The notes: generated by a model not told the origin, from the letters alone. A stretch of DNA of 64,000 bases from Chitinophagaceae bacterium (GCA_016719015.1 JADKAZ010000005.1:62001-126000), one strand, 5' to 3'. Counted from the first letter of the stretch, positions 7,949-17,913 are shown. Numbers and translations: made by a program.

Positions 7949-9232
7949 TTTAGGCCTCTCATACCGCTTTCTTCCGGGTGTTTCGCTGCTGTTTATTAAT
8001 GATTCAGTTGCAAAAGCAATTGACCGTATAACCTGGGTCATGTGTTTGATGTTAATTCTTTTTATCTCATCGCAAGGTTTATGATAACATGGCTCATCAT
8101 CATCACTGCTCATAACAGTATGGGCGGGAATACCTTTTTTTGCAAAAGGGAAGTTGTCACTACGTTCAAATAAATTTTTGTTTTGATTAGGTTCACCCCG
8201 TACTTTAATACCAAACCGTTTAAGATTTTTTTCCAGCAAGGCCGGCAAATCCGAGTAATTATAACCTGTTATAAAAACATTGTTTTTACCCAATTGAGAT
8301 ATTCCTATCATCTCAATATTAACAACTGCCACTACATTTTCCGTAACAAGATGATTAATAAAATGTTCTGATCCTATTAATCCAAGTTCTTCCCCTGCAA
8401 AAGCACAAAATATTATAGTCCGTTCATTATCGTTTCGCTTTGCAAAATAATCTGCCAGCATCAGCACTGCTGTGGTACCGGACGCATCATCATTTGCTCC
8501 ATTCATTATTGTATCCTTCCGGCCAAAACCAGTTGTGCCCATATGATCATAATGCGCTGAGAAAATTATCACCTCAGCAGGTTTTGATTTTCCCGGTAAC
8601 ATTCCCACAATGTTATAACCAAGGGAATTATAATACTGGGGTAAGCCCGTTAGTGTAACTGTATCTGGAGGATGAGTGGCATATACTAATAAGATATCTG
8701 TGGCAAGTCCACCATTAGGAAGGTTTATCCATTCCGGAAAATAATTTTCATTGTCGGGTTGCATCTCAGATGTCCATATTAATAACGGGGTGGTAGCGTA
8801 TTTATAACCACTCAACATAGTATTATAAAAACAGGTATCCTGATGAATGACAGTAAAATCTTTCAATTCTTTAGGCAAATGATTTCCCGGCTGGCTTGGA
8901 AAATACATAAACCTTCCCGGAGAAATTATTTCACCATTCCATTCTAGCATATCTGTAACGGCAGACGGATTATATGCCGGCAATGTAAAGGGCAGATAAA
9001 AACTGGCTTGTCCCGGCATTGGAGATAACCCGGCTTGCTTAAACCTATCACCAATAAAAATTCCTGTTTTTAAAATTTCAGGTGAACCATTTGCACGGCC
9101 CTTCATCGCATCAGCCGCCAGTATTTCAATAATGGCGGCAGCATCCGACTCTTTTATTGAGTCAACGGGGTGCTGGGCAAACAATAAACCGTGTAACCCT
9201 GACAGAACAACTATTAACCAACTATTTTTCAT
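7928..9232 (-). CDS. M28-family metallopeptidase, secreted
   Basis: A predicted exported zinc aminopeptidase of 434 residues. It opens with MKNSWLIVVLSGLHGLLFAQ, a signal peptide. Co-catalytic zinc residues of family M28 are present: His227 in AHYDH, Asp248/249 in GANDDASG, Glu281/282 in GEELG, NIEMIG, and a late HKPCDE segment. ATG 9232 is preferred over the TTG at 9250, which only adds six residues ahead of the signal. It sits 22 bp after a paralogue in the same orientation, so the pair looks like a tandem duplication in one operon. Substrate unknown. Confidence 0.9.
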   Translation of the reverse strand: MKNSWLIVVLSGLHGLLFAQHPVDSIKESDAAAIIEILAADAMKGRANGSPEILKTGIFIGDRFKQAGLSPMPGQASFYLPFTLPAYNPSAVTDMLEWNGEIISPGRFMYFPSQPGNHLPKELKDFTVIHQDTCFYNTMLSGYKYATTPLLIWTSEMQPDNENYFPEWINLPNGGLATDILLVYATHPPDTVTLTGLPQYYNSLGYNIVGMLPGKSKPAEVIIFSAHYDHMGTTGFGRKDTIMNGANDDASGTTAVLMLADYFAKRNDNERTIIFCAFAGEELGLIGSEHFINHLVTENVVAVVNIEMIGISQLGKNNVFITGYNYSDLPALLEKNLKRFGIKVRGEPNQNKNLFERSDNFPFAKKGIPAHTVMSSDDDEPCYHKPCDEIKRINIKHMTQVIRSIAFATESLINSSETPGRKRYERPKLNFNRD

Positions 9233-9254
9233 TAGTAGTAAATGAAACAAAAAA

Positions 9255-10571
9255 TCATCTTAAATCCTCCACCTTCACCCTCATTGGTGTTTCCTTTCCC
9301 GCCACAATACTTTTTGAACTCAATGCAATCGCTTTTATTACTTCCGTCATATTCACTAAGTCTAATGTTTCCAAATGGTCAGTAAGTTTATGATAGTGAG
9401 GCTCCACATCCATTTTAGAAGTAGAAATAGTGTGTGCCGGCACACCCAGCCTGGCAAGTGTTGCATTGTCTGAACGATAAAATAATTGTTGTGTGGGATA
9501 TGGGTCAGGATAAAAAATAAATTCAGTGCCTTTCAAATCCTTCGCCAGTATTTCCCCCATGTTTGTTTTTTCATACCCTGTGATATAAGCAGAATTTTTA
9601 CCCCACTTACTCTCTGTGCCAATCATCTCAATGTTAAACATGGCTACTACTTTATCCGGGTTCATTTGCAGCGAGAAATATTGTGAGCCGTAACCTCCAA
9701 TCTCTTCTGCCGTAAAAGCAACGAATACAATCGTTCTTTCATTATTTTTTAATGCAGCAAAATATTTTGCAAGCATTATTACACCAGTCGTTCCTGCTGC
9801 ATCATCATTAGCTCCATTGTAAATAGAATCGCCGTCGACAGGTTTGCCAACACCTATATGGTCGTAATGACCAGAAAAAACTACATATTCCTCTTTCAGG
9901 CTTTTTCCGGGTAACACTCCAACTACATTAGCCAGCTTTTGTTCTTGTATTTCATGCATGGCTTCCACTGACCAGGTATCAGGATCCGTGTCTGACAATA
10001 CAAAAACCACATTGGTACTTGTTTTAACCAAATTTGATTTTAATCTTGCCAGGTTGCCGAAGCTATTAGTAAAGCTTTTGTCAACTAATACCAGCAAATT
10101 TTTATTACTACGGACCAATCCCCTTGCAGTCGTTTGCAAATTATCACCGGCTTTTAAAAACCTTTTTTCATAACCTGAGCGGTCATCAATATTTAATTGC
10201 GGCTGGCATGTAATAACTATAATGTCTTTTGGTGATACAGCAACTCTGTCAAGTACAGCCGATGCACTGATAAATTTTGGCCGTACCATTGCAAACTCCT
10301 GGCGGAAACTCTGGCTATTACCCCAAGTCTGTAACCCCGCCAACTTAAACTCTGCAGCAATAAAATCCGCAGCCTTATCTATTTCAGGAGAAAAAGTTTT
10401 TCTGCCCCTCATATCATCGGCCGCCAACACTCTTTCAATCCGTTCTACTTCTTTTACATTAATAACAGTATTGATATCACTGCTGTTTGTTATTTCTTTT
10501 TGTGCCTTACAGCCCGGAGAAGTGGAGAGTATGGCAGATAAAAGTAGTACGGAAATAAAAGAATATTTCAT
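9255..10571 (-). CDS. M28-family metallopeptidase, probable lipoprotein
   Basis: A paralogue of the next gene, 438 residues. The N-terminus MKYSFISVLLLSAILSTSPGC is a signal sequence ending in a Cys in a loose lipobox, so it may be anchored to a membrane. Zinc-site motifs are His235 in GHYDH, Asp256/257 in GANDDAAG, Glu289/290 in AEEIG, NIEMIG and a final HYHKLTDH. The region between about 60 and 220 is the protease-associated-like part and is more divergent from its neighbour than the catalytic half. It is first in a two-gene minus-strand unit. Probably trims exported peptides; not provable from sequence. Confidence 0.9.
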   Translation of the reverse strand: MKYSFISVLLLSAILSTSPGCKAQKEITNSSDINTVINVKEVERIERVLAADDMRGRKTFSPEIDKAADFIAAEFKLAGLQTWGNSQSFRQEFAMVRPKFISASAVLDRVAVSPKDIIVITCQPQLNIDDRSGYEKRFLKAGDNLQTTARGLVRSNKNLLVLVDKSFTNSFGNLARLKSNLVKTSTNVVFVLSDTDPDTWSVEAMHEIQEQKLANVVGVLPGKSLKEEYVVFSGHYDHIGVGKPVDGDSIYNGANDDAAGTTGVIMLAKYFAALKNNERTIVFVAFTAEEIGGYGSQYFSLQMNPDKVVAMFNIEMIGTESKWGKNSAYITGYEKTNMGEILAKDLKGTEFIFYPDPYPTQQLFYRSDNATLARLGVPAHTISTSKMDVEPHYHKLTDHLETLDLVNMTEVIKAIALSSKSIVAGKETPMRVKVEDLR

Positions 10572-10651
10572 TTTAATAATACGGAGTTTACTCGAGAAAA
10601 AATTTAGTGCTCTTAACAGGAACCAGGCTTTATATTTTTGAAACCAAATAA

Positions 10652-11380
10652 TCAGAGGCTCATCATTTCTTTAAACTTCACTGTTTGGCGGCGACTCACT
10701 TCGATTTTTTCGCCACCTTTTAATTCAAGTAATAGCCCTCCATTGAAGTAAGGTTCAATCTTATCGATCATCCGCAGGTTTACAATATGCTTGCGGTTGG
10801 CCCGGAAGAAGATTTTTTCATCCAGTCGTTCTTCCAACGCATTCAGCGATTTTAAAATCAGTGGCTTATTGGGTCCAAAAAAAACTTTTGCATAATTACC
10901 AACACTTTCAAACAAGCGAATATCACTGAGCTTTACAAACCAGCAACGTTCTCCATCTTTTACAAACACCTGTTCATTCTCAGAAAGCATGCTGTTATTA
11001 AAATTTTCTCCTTCAGCTTTTGTTTCCCTCTGCTCAGTCAACTGAAGCTTATGAATAGCATCAGCAAGCCGCTTGGGTTCTACAGGTTTCAACAGGTAGT
11101 CCAATGCATTTACTTCAAATGCTTTTAAAGCAAATTCATCATATGCGGTAGTAAAAATCACCTGTGGTGACCTTTCTAACTGAGAAAGCATATCAAACCC
11201 TGTTTTACCCGGCATCTGTATATCCAAAAAAATAAGGTCGGGTTGAAGATTTTCTATTTTAGCAATACCTTCTTCAGCATTGGCAGCTTCGTCTATTATT
11301 TCCACTTCAGGAAATTCCTGTAACAACTTTTTCAGCTCCGTCCTTGCTAATCGTTCGTCATCAATAATTATTGCTTTCAT
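10652..11380 (-). CDS. LytTR-family response regulator
   Basis: A 242-residue response regulator: a receiver domain (residues 1-120) with the acidic pair DD7-8, phospho-acceptor Asp53 in FLDIQMPG and the conserved Lys in LLKPVEP, then a LytTR DNA-binding domain (about 140-240) with FRANRKHIVNL and SRRQTVKFKEMM. It is placed 46 bp after the histidine kinase gene and is its likely partner. LytTR regulators bind direct repeats in promoters; target genes cannot be named here. Confidence 0.94.
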   Translation of the reverse strand: MKAIIIDDERLARTELKKLLQEFPEVEIIDEAANAEEGIAKIENLQPDLIFLDIQMPGKTGFDMLSQLERSPQVIFTTAYDEFALKAFEVNALDYLLKPVEPKRLADAIHKLQLTEQRETKAEGENFNNSMLSENEQVFVKDGERCWFVKLSDIRLFESVGNYAKVFFGPNKPLILKSLNALEERLDEKIFFRANRKHIVNLRMIDKIEPYFNGGLLLELKGGEKIEVSRRQTVKFKEMMSL

Positions 11381-11426
11381 TTTCTGTCATTTAATATTTA
11401 TTGAATATATCCGGGGTTTAAACTTT

Positions 11427-12503
11427 TCAACTCAGATTCACGGGTATCATCACTTTAGCTTCCACCAATGAAGGGGTTACTTGTTTGATTTCAAATAAGG
11501 CCTTATCTCCGTACAATAAATTCAACCGGTTAGTAGTGCTTGACAAACCGAAACCTTCTCCCCGACTACGATATCCATTTAACAAACCGGTATTTTGAAC
11601 GGCCAGTTCATGATAATCGCCTTTAAAATCAGAGATGACTTTCACCACGCCACCGCTAATTTGTTTACTTATTCCATGCTTAATAGCATTTTCAACGAGT
11701 GTTTGCAACATCATGGGAGGTACTGGCTGGTCCAGGGTGTCTTCATCAATCTGGTATTCTATTTTCAACCTGTCTTCAAAACGCATATTCTCTAATGCGA
11801 GGTAATCTTTTACAATATTCAATTCTTTTTCCAATGTGACTGTTTCCATTTTGTCTGACTGTAAACTGCTACGTAATATATTGCTGAGCTCTGTTACCGC
11901 CTTCCGGGCCCTTTGCGGATTTTCATCTACCAGTGCCCTGATACTGTTCAACGAATTAAAAATAAAATGCGGGTTAATATGAGCTTTTATAGTTTGCAGT
12001 TCCAGCTCCTTTACCATAGATTCAAGCCGGAGTGTATCCAATTGCTGTTTACGGCTTTTTGAAATATAATGATACATGAAGTAAATAGCACTCCAGATAA
12101 AATAATAAGCAAAGAATGAAATAGAGTTATTGAGGGCTAACAGGGCAGGGCTGTTCTTTGTCAGCAATTCCCTTTCATTTTTTGAAAGTAATTCGAATCG
12201 CTGCCGAAGGAAAAAATCTGAATAAGCTCCTGCATAAGAAAAAATGGCCGTAAGCAGAATAAAATATAATATCTGGTTTTCTAATTTTTTTTGGAGCAAA
12301 TTCAGCCGAATAATTAAAAGCCGCATGAAATGTGTCAACGTCAATCCTACTACTATAAAAACCCCAATCTTGCTGAAGAATAAAATCCTGTCATCCGCCG
12401 TTTGAATTTTACCCAATGACCAGTTAAAGAACAGGTGCAGTAAAATAAAAGAACCCCACCCTATTCCCTGAAATAGCCAATATCTTGGTTTGCCAAATAA
12501 CAT
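11427..12503 (-). CDS. LytS/YehU-type sensor histidine kinase
   Basis: A 358-residue membrane kinase. About four hydrophobic segments fill the first 150 residues with no large periplasmic domain. They are followed by the His_kinase motif HINPHFIFNSLNS, where His179 is the expected phosphorylation site, and by a divergent ATPase region with ENAIKHGI (N-box) and GFGLSSTTNRL (G-box). Paired with the LytTR regulator downstream. The ATG directly follows a TAAATTTG box with five bases between, so the message may be almost leaderless. The signal it senses is unknown. Confidence 0.93.
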   Translation of the reverse strand: MLFGKPRYWLFQGIGWGSFILLHLFFNWSLGKIQTADDRILFFSKIGVFIVVGLTLTHFMRLLIIRLNLLQKKLENQILYFILLTAIFSYAGAYSDFFLRQRFELLSKNERELLTKNSPALLALNNSISFFAYYFIWSAIYFMYHYISKSRKQQLDTLRLESMVKELELQTIKAHINPHFIFNSLNSIRALVDENPQRARKAVTELSNILRSSLQSDKMETVTLEKELNIVKDYLALENMRFEDRLKIEYQIDEDTLDQPVPPMMLQTLVENAIKHGISKQISGGVVKVISDFKGDYHELAVQNTGLLNGYRSRGEGFGLSSTTNRLNLLYGDKALFEIKQVTPSLVEAKVMIPVNLS

Positions 12504-12508
12504 ATAAA

Positions 12509-12516
12509 CAAATTTA
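12509..12516 (-). promoter_or_regulatory. Candidate -7 box of the histidine kinase gene
   Basis: On the minus strand TAAATTTG matches TAnnTTTG exactly. Only five bases separate it from the ATG, which would give a leader of nearly zero length. No clear TTG at -33. Confidence 0.35.
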
Positions 12517-12707
12517 ATTAAACCCTACACAGCAGGCCTCCGTAAATATACCAGTGGCAGATATTTCCTGCAAAAGGATTTTTGATCATCGATTCTAAGG
12601 CTATAGGCCTTGTTTTACAGAACATTCCTTACTTTGTAGTGTTATACAATATTTAGCAAAAAAGGCTGAACGGAAAACAGTATTTTAGCAGCGTTCAAAT
12701 TGTACAA

Positions 12708-14639
12708 ATGGAAATAACACCAGGACCACTTTTAAAGACCATCGACACTCCCGATGACCTGAAGAAACTTTCCCGTGAAAAGCTTCACCAGGTGTGTGAT
12801 GAGTTGCGCCAGTACATCATTGATGTGGTAAGTGTGCATGGCGGTCATTTTGGTGCCAGCCTCGGAGTAGTGGAACTAACAACTGCCTTACATTATGTAT
12901 ACAATACTCCATACGACCAGTTGGTATGGGACGTAGGTCACCAGGCCTATGGACATAAAATTTTAACGGGACGCCGGGATAACTTTCCCACTAACAGAAA
13001 ATATGGTGGTTTAAGCGGCTTTCCAAAAAGAAGCGAAAGTGAGTATGATACATTTGGTGTAGGTCACTCTTCTACTTCAATTTCTGCAGCACTTGGCATG
13101 GCAATGGCGGCCAAATATAAAGGCGAAAAAGACAGAAAAGTTGTTGCCGTAATTGGTGATGGTGCCATGACAGCCGGTCTTGCCTTTGAAGGTATGAATC
13201 ATGCCGGTGTAGCTGATGCAGATATGCTCATTGTTTTAAATGATAACTGCATGGGCATTGACCCTAATGTAGGAGCATTAAAAGAATACCTGACAGATAT
13301 CACCACATCACCTACCTATAATAAAGTAAAAGATGACGTTTGGAATTTACTCGGCAAATTACCTGTTGGTAAAAATTTCAGCCGTGCCATGGCACATAAA
13401 CTTACGGATGGCCTGAAAGGAATGGTAAGCAGCAGTGCTAATTTATTTGAGTCCTTAAAACTCCGCTACTTCGGCCCTATTGACGGACATAATGTTGCCA
13501 AGCTGGTTGATACATTAAAAGATCTTCGAAATATACCCGGGCCTAAGATTTTACATATCGTTACCACAAAAGGAAAAGGATATGCCCTGGCTGAAAAAGA
13601 TCAAACCAAATGGCATGCACCAGGTTTGTTTGATAAAATTACCGGTGAGATACAAAAGAAAAAGTTCGATTTACCACAGCCACCGAAATATCAGGACGTA
13701 TTTGGACATACAATAATTGAGCTTGCAGAAAAAAATGACAAAATATTTGGTGTGACACCTGCCATGCCTTCGGGTTCTTCCTTAAAATTTATGATGGAGA
13801 AAATGCCGGACCGGGCATTTGATGTAGGAATTGCGGAACAACACGCAGTAACTGTAAGTGCCGGTATGGCTACGCAGGGGATGAAAGTTTTCTGTAATAT
13901 TTATTCATCCTTCATGCAAAGGGCTTACGACCAGGTGGTACATGATGTAGCGATACAAAAATTACCGGTTATCTTCTGTCTTGACCGTGCAGGAGTTGTT
14001 GGTGATGATGGGCCAACACACCATGGTTGTTATGATGTAGCGTACTTCCGGTGCATCCCCAATATGGTTATCAGTGCCCCGATGAATGAAAGTGAATTGA
14101 GGAGCCTGATGTACACTGCCCAATTAGAATCAACCAACCTACCATTTGTCATCCGCTATCCAAGAGGTGAAGGTGTGATGCCAGAATGGAAAACAGAAAT
14201 GAAAGAAATCAAAATTGGTACTGGCAGAAAGTTGAGAGAGGGCAAAGACATTGCGATTCTTTCGTTTGGTCATCCCGGCAATTTTGCCGCAGCAGCAATC
14301 CGTGATTTAAAAAATGACGGGTTGAACCCCGGTCATTATGATATGCGTTTTGCCAAACCATTGGATGAAGCATTATTGCATGAAGCTTGCCAACAGTATG
14401 AAAAATTAGTGACCGTCGAAGACGGAACAGTGGAAGGCGGTATCGGCAGTGCTGTTCTTGAATTTATGGCTACACATGGTTATAAGAATGATGTAAAAAT
14501 TCTTGGTATCCCTGACAGGTTGGTGGAGCATGGCACTCCTAAAGAATTGCATAAAGAATGTGGGTATGATGCACAGGCCATTGCTGATGCTGTAAAAAAA
14601 ATGATGAAAGAAAAAATAAGGGTTGAGGCGATTGGATAA
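12708..14639 (+). CDS. dxs: 1-deoxy-D-xylulose-5-phosphate synthase
   Basis: First enzyme of the MEP isoprenoid pathway; it condenses pyruvate and glyceraldehyde 3-phosphate using thiamine diphosphate. 643 residues, the normal length. Visible are GGHFGASLG (His47), the TPP motif GDGAMTAG at 150-157 ending in the VLNDN stretch (Asn178 and Asn180), the pyrimidine-domain motif AEQHAVT and DRAGVVGDDGPTHHG. It is a single-gene unit with a strong terminator. It would supply prenyl precursors for the GGGPS-like enzyme upstream, though the two genes are not linked in an operon. Confidence 0.97.
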   Translation: MEITPGPLLKTIDTPDDLKKLSREKLHQVCDELRQYIIDVVSVHGGHFGASLGVVELTTALHYVYNTPYDQLVWDVGHQAYGHKILTGRRDNFPTNRKYGGLSGFPKRSESEYDTFGVGHSSTSISAALGMAMAAKYKGEKDRKVVAVIGDGAMTAGLAFEGMNHAGVADADMLIVLNDNCMGIDPNVGALKEYLTDITTSPTYNKVKDDVWNLLGKLPVGKNFSRAMAHKLTDGLKGMVSSSANLFESLKLRYFGPIDGHNVAKLVDTLKDLRNIPGPKILHIVTTKGKGYALAEKDQTKWHAPGLFDKITGEIQKKKFDLPQPPKYQDVFGHTIIELAEKNDKIFGVTPAMPSGSSLKFMMEKMPDRAFDVGIAEQHAVTVSAGMATQGMKVFCNIYSSFMQRAYDQVVHDVAIQKLPVIFCLDRAGVVGDDGPTHHGCYDVAYFRCIPNMVISAPMNESELRSLMYTAQLESTNLPFVIRYPRGEGVMPEWKTEMKEIKIGTGRKLREGKDIAILSFGHPGNFAAAAIRDLKNDGLNPGHYDMRFAKPLDEALLHEACQQYEKLVTVEDGTVEGGIGSAVLEFMATHGYKNDVKILGIPDRLVEHGTPKELHKECGYDAQAIADAVKKMMKEKIRVEAIG

Positions 14640-14663
14640 AGAGCTGGAAATTTCTGAAGCATT

Positions 14664-14689
14664 AACCTCCGACAAGCGGAGGTTTTTTA
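14664..14689 (+). terminator. Rho-independent terminator of dxs
   Basis: An 8-bp stem AACCTCCG/CGGAGGTT with a five-base loop and a run of six T residues, 24 bp after the dxs stop. Confidence 0.88.
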
Positions 14690-14812
14690 TTAAAAATCTC
14701 TTTTTACGCTGTTTGCATTTATTAGCGACTTTCTGTATTACGCCAGTTAAGATGGCAATTGCCTCAGTCAGATTAAGTTGAGAATTAGCTTATTTTCTTT
14801 TTACATTTATAT

Positions 14813-15406
14813 ATGAAAAAATTGATTTTCCCTTTCCTATTACTACCTGTTTTTTGTTTCTCCCAACTCGGTATCGGGCTTAAAGGGGGACTCAACTTCG
14901 CTAATATTACTGATGTATCAGGTTTTAGCAATGATAGCCGTACCGGCTATATGATTGGCGGTTACATTGCACCAGGTGCAAAAAAAATGCTGGGCTTCCG
15001 TTCAGAAATTATTCTTTCCCGCCAGGGATACAATTATAAAACTGCTACCAATAATGGTAATGTAAATCTTGATTACCTGTTACTGCCGCAACTTGTTACC
15101 ATTAAGTTTACACGGTTTGTACAGGTGCATGCAGGAGGCCAGCTGGCTTTTTTACTAAATGCAAATGTGGACAGTACTGGTACTGCCAGCGGTAGTCTCT
15201 TTGATTATTTCAAACGATTTGATTATGGTGTGGCGGCTGGTGTTGAAATATTTCCTTTCAAAGGATTTTTTGTGGGGGGAAGAATAAACGTCAGCCTTAA
15301 TAATGTAAATGAAGAAGCCCCTCCCGGCGGAAGCTGGCCAAATTTTATACCCCGGGTAAATGCTAAAAATAATGTAGTGCAGTTATATACTGGCTGGCGT
15401 TTTTAA
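14813..15406 (+). CDS. Outer-membrane beta-barrel protein, PorT-like family
   Basis: A 197-residue protein with signal peptide MKKLIFPFLLLPVFCFSQ. The mature start LGIGLKGGLNFANIT and alternating hydrophobic strands with Gly/Tyr/Phe, ending on an aromatic residue (TGWRF), fit the OMP_b-brl_2/PorT-like domain common in Bacteroidota. Such 8-stranded barrels sit in the outer membrane; most have no known role. The name PorT-like is by domain style and does not mean it is the T9SS component PorT. A TTG-N21-TACATTTA promoter-like sequence (14778-14809) ends three bases before the ATG. Monocistronic. Confidence 0.83.
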   Translation: MKKLIFPFLLLPVFCFSQLGIGLKGGLNFANITDVSGFSNDSRTGYMIGGYIAPGAKKMLGFRSEIILSRQGYNYKTATNNGNVNLDYLLLPQLVTIKFTRFVQVHAGGQLAFLLNANVDSTGTASGSLFDYFKRFDYGVAAGVEIFPFKGFFVGGRINVSLNNVNEEAPPGGSWPNFIPRVNAKNNVVQLYTGWRF

Positions 15407-15550
15407 TTCTTTTAAAACGCTGTAACATTGCAAAAAAAGGATGTAATTTCTTAAGCAGTTTTCTCGTATACCTACTTACCCTCAGTTTCATGAGATTTGG
15501 CTTCTCCTTTCGCATCAAAGAAACGAGTTCATTATTAATTCATATTATAA

Positions 15551-17116
15551 TTATACGGATGTCAATGACTGTTTCTCTTCTCTTGTTTCCTGGTTATATT
15601 TTTTCTGCACATAGTCTTTATAAGAGATCCGCTGCACCTGACTAAGTAACCAGCCATGAAAATTGAAAATATTTAAGGTTTGCTTCTGCACATCACTATC
15701 AAGGTTGGAATCCAGCTCCTTTATAGCTTTTTGAAACAAAATACTTTTTTCTTTATAAGAAGTAAGATAAAATGTATCATGGAAGCAATGCATCAATGTC
15801 TTCTCAAAAGAATTGTTTTTTCCCTTTCGATAGAAGTAAGCATACGTAGACTTGTATTGCGCATCAAAGAGCTTTGTATTATTAATATTATACTGAATCA
15901 GCAAAAGAAAAAGATTAGCGAAAATAAATTGCTCTTCCCGGGTACCATCTTTAAAGTAGGTAACACCCCTTTTTATGAATTGTAATGACTCGGTAAAGTT
16001 GTCCAGCACAAAGCAGGAAATACCCAGCGAAAAACAAACAGTCCTGTTTAGTTCAGCATTCAGAAGTGACTCCCACCTGGTATACTTCCTTTTCATATTA
16101 CCCACCAATTTTGCTACTTCCGGATACCTTGCAGTTTTATGATATACTTTATTCAGTGCCAGGTATTTTACTGCATCGAAATTGGCTTTTTGCACATCAT
16201 CACTTATCAAGTCATTAATCGGGTCATTAAAAACAAATTCAACATAAGGATAAGCACCCTGTCTTACACCAGCATAATTAACCATGTATAGCAATTCGAT
16301 GTAGTGCTCGGTATCCGTTTCTATAAAATTTTTATGCTTCCACCAGTCTTGTACTGCCTGCTGTAATAATGGGAGTGAAGAGTCTGTTTCATCCAGCAAA
16401 TATTGTAAAGTAGCATGACACATCCGGGTATAATGCCTGAACCAGAAAGAGGGGCTTTGCAACCCGGCTTTTCTATTCAGTATCTTTTCCTGTAAAAGCC
16501 TGATCCCGGTTTTCAGCTCTTCATCAAAATCGAAATGGGCCTTTCGTTTCAGCATTAAGATTTCTGTGTAAAGATCTCTGAGTGTAATCATTTCTGCATA
16601 CTCATCATACGACATAATATTAGAACTAAAGAGAGTGTACAGCTCATCATACTTAACCTGTACACTACTGAAGAGTATCATTTTTTCAAACTCCTTTTTA
16701 AGTAGCTGGCTCATCGAAAATAATTCAACCTCTCTTGCTTTGTTAATGGTTCTTTTCCATAAAACCAATGCTTCATTCAGCAATCCTTTTTTCCTGTTAA
16801 TTCTTATCAATTGAATACTCCTATATATCTCTTGTTCCACATTATTCCTGTTTTCATATTCAATCAAACAATTATTCAACTGGCTATGCAAATAATGTTT
16901 CTGAAAAGCAATGTTCTTCTTTGTAATCTTGGGTGATAATTTTTTGATAATAGCTGCTTCATCGTATTCGCTTTGCTTTGCTATAGTGTCAAATAATTTG
17001 ATATATAACGGATGCTTTACGCCGGCTGACACTGCGCCTTTTCGTTTAAAATAAAGCTTTTCATTTCTATTCATATTTTGTATCAACTCCCACAAAACAG
17101 ATGTTGATGTGTTCAT
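15551..17116 (-). CDS. Unknown 521-residue alpha-helical protein
   Basis: I do not recognise a family. The sequence is almost entirely predicted helix, rich in Leu, Lys, Glu, Phe and Tyr, with no signal peptide or membrane segment, so it should be cytoplasmic. The spacing of paired helices from about residue 100 onward (for example QLIRINRKKGLLNEALVLWKR and QFIKRGVTYF) resembles TPR-like repeats seen in Bacteroidota hypothetical proteins. It begins MNTSTSVLWELIQNMNRNEK, a start reminiscent of proteins that follow large gene families in this phylum. Stands alone, with a 386-bp AT-rich region before it. Confidence 0.75.
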   Translation of the reverse strand: MNTSTSVLWELIQNMNRNEKLYFKRKGAVSAGVKHPLYIKLFDTIAKQSEYDEAAIIKKLSPKITKKNIAFQKHYLHSQLNNCLIEYENRNNVEQEIYRSIQLIRINRKKGLLNEALVLWKRTINKAREVELFSMSQLLKKEFEKMILFSSVQVKYDELYTLFSSNIMSYDEYAEMITLRDLYTEILMLKRKAHFDFDEELKTGIRLLQEKILNRKAGLQSPSFWFRHYTRMCHATLQYLLDETDSSLPLLQQAVQDWWKHKNFIETDTEHYIELLYMVNYAGVRQGAYPYVEFVFNDPINDLISDDVQKANFDAVKYLALNKVYHKTARYPEVAKLVGNMKRKYTRWESLLNAELNRTVCFSLGISCFVLDNFTESLQFIKRGVTYFKDGTREEQFIFANLFLLLIQYNINNTKLFDAQYKSTYAYFYRKGKNNSFEKTLMHCFHDTFYLTSYKEKSILFQKAIKELDSNLDSDVQKQTLNIFNFHGWLLSQVQRISYKDYVQKKYNQETREEKQSLTSV

Positions 17117-17448
17117 AACGATATGCTTTAGTTGTAATTATTGCTAATCTTAAAATTCAATACCTAAATTTTTAAACTTCCTCACCAAATAAATAATATT
17201 AAAAAATGAAATTAAAAACTTGATAATCAATAATTTATTTATATATTATATAAAAATAATAGTGTTACCCTCACAAATTTTTATTGAAAGTAAAGAAAAG
17301 TCGTCATGTAACCGGGTATAGATTTGTATCTGAGATTAGAAGTTTAATTAATTCGATACAATAAGTATTTCTAATCAAAAACCATTTACCATTAAACCTT
17401 ACATTCAGAAAAGTAATTTTTAAGCCAAAACCAACTACTTTTTCCAAA
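17117..17448. other. AT-rich gene-free region upstream of the 521-residue protein
   Basis: No supportable open frame on either strand. The stretch 17200-17260 is extremely AT-rich and is the likely promoter area of the minus-strand gene. Apart from the terminator at its right edge I see no repeat or RNA. Confidence 0.5.
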
Positions 17449-17478
17449 AAAAGCCATCCCTTAATTAGGATGGCTTTT
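17449..17478 (-). terminator. Terminator of osmC-like gene
   Basis: An 11-bp stem AAAAGCCATCC/GGATGGCTTTT with an eight-base loop. Read on the minus strand it ends in seven T residues and lies 24 bp after the osmC-like stop. Confidence 0.85.
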
Positions 17479-17502
17479 ATCATTTTGGTCTATATTCTTA
17501 TA

Positions 17503-17913
17503 CTAGCCTAAAGAAGCTTCCATAGTAATTGTTGTGTTCAACAACTTGCTAATCGGGCAATTCTCTTTTGCTTCTGCAGCACATTCGGCAAATTTATCAG
17601 CCTTCATTCTTGGCACTTTAGCTGTTACCACCAGGTGACTTTCTGTTATAGCCCCGTTCTCAAGCGTAATAGTACAAGTTGTTTCTATTTTTCGGGGTGT
17701 AAAGCCGGCGGCGCCTAATACAAAGCTCAGCTTCATCGAAAAACAGCCCGCATGAGCGGCGGCAACTAATTCTTCCGGATTAGTAAAAGTGCCATCATCA
17801 AAACGACTCCTGAAATCATACTTCTTATTTTTTACAACACCGGATTGAGTAGTTAATTTTCCGGTTCCTTCTTTACCGGTCCCCTTCCAGTTTGCAGTTG
17901 CTGATCGTTTCAT
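17503..17913 (-). CDS. OsmC-family peroxiredoxin
   Basis: A 136-residue hydroperoxide-reducing protein of the OsmC/Ohr fold. The two redox Cys are present: Cys57 in HAGCFSM and Cys119 in ENCPISK. Start at ATG 17913 gives MKRSATANWKGTGKEGTGK, the usual OsmC opening; the open frame extends further upstream, but that part overlaps scpA and has no similarity. It begins 19 bp after the scpA stop, so the two may be co-transcribed. Acts on organic peroxides in the cytoplasm. Confidence 0.94.
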   Translation of the reverse strand: MKRSATANWKGTGKEGTGKLTTQSGVVKNKKYDFRSRFDDGTFTNPEELVAAAHAGCFSMKLSFVLGAAGFTPRKIETTCTITLENGAITESHLVVTAKVPRMKADKFAECAAEAKENCPISKLLNTTITMEASLG

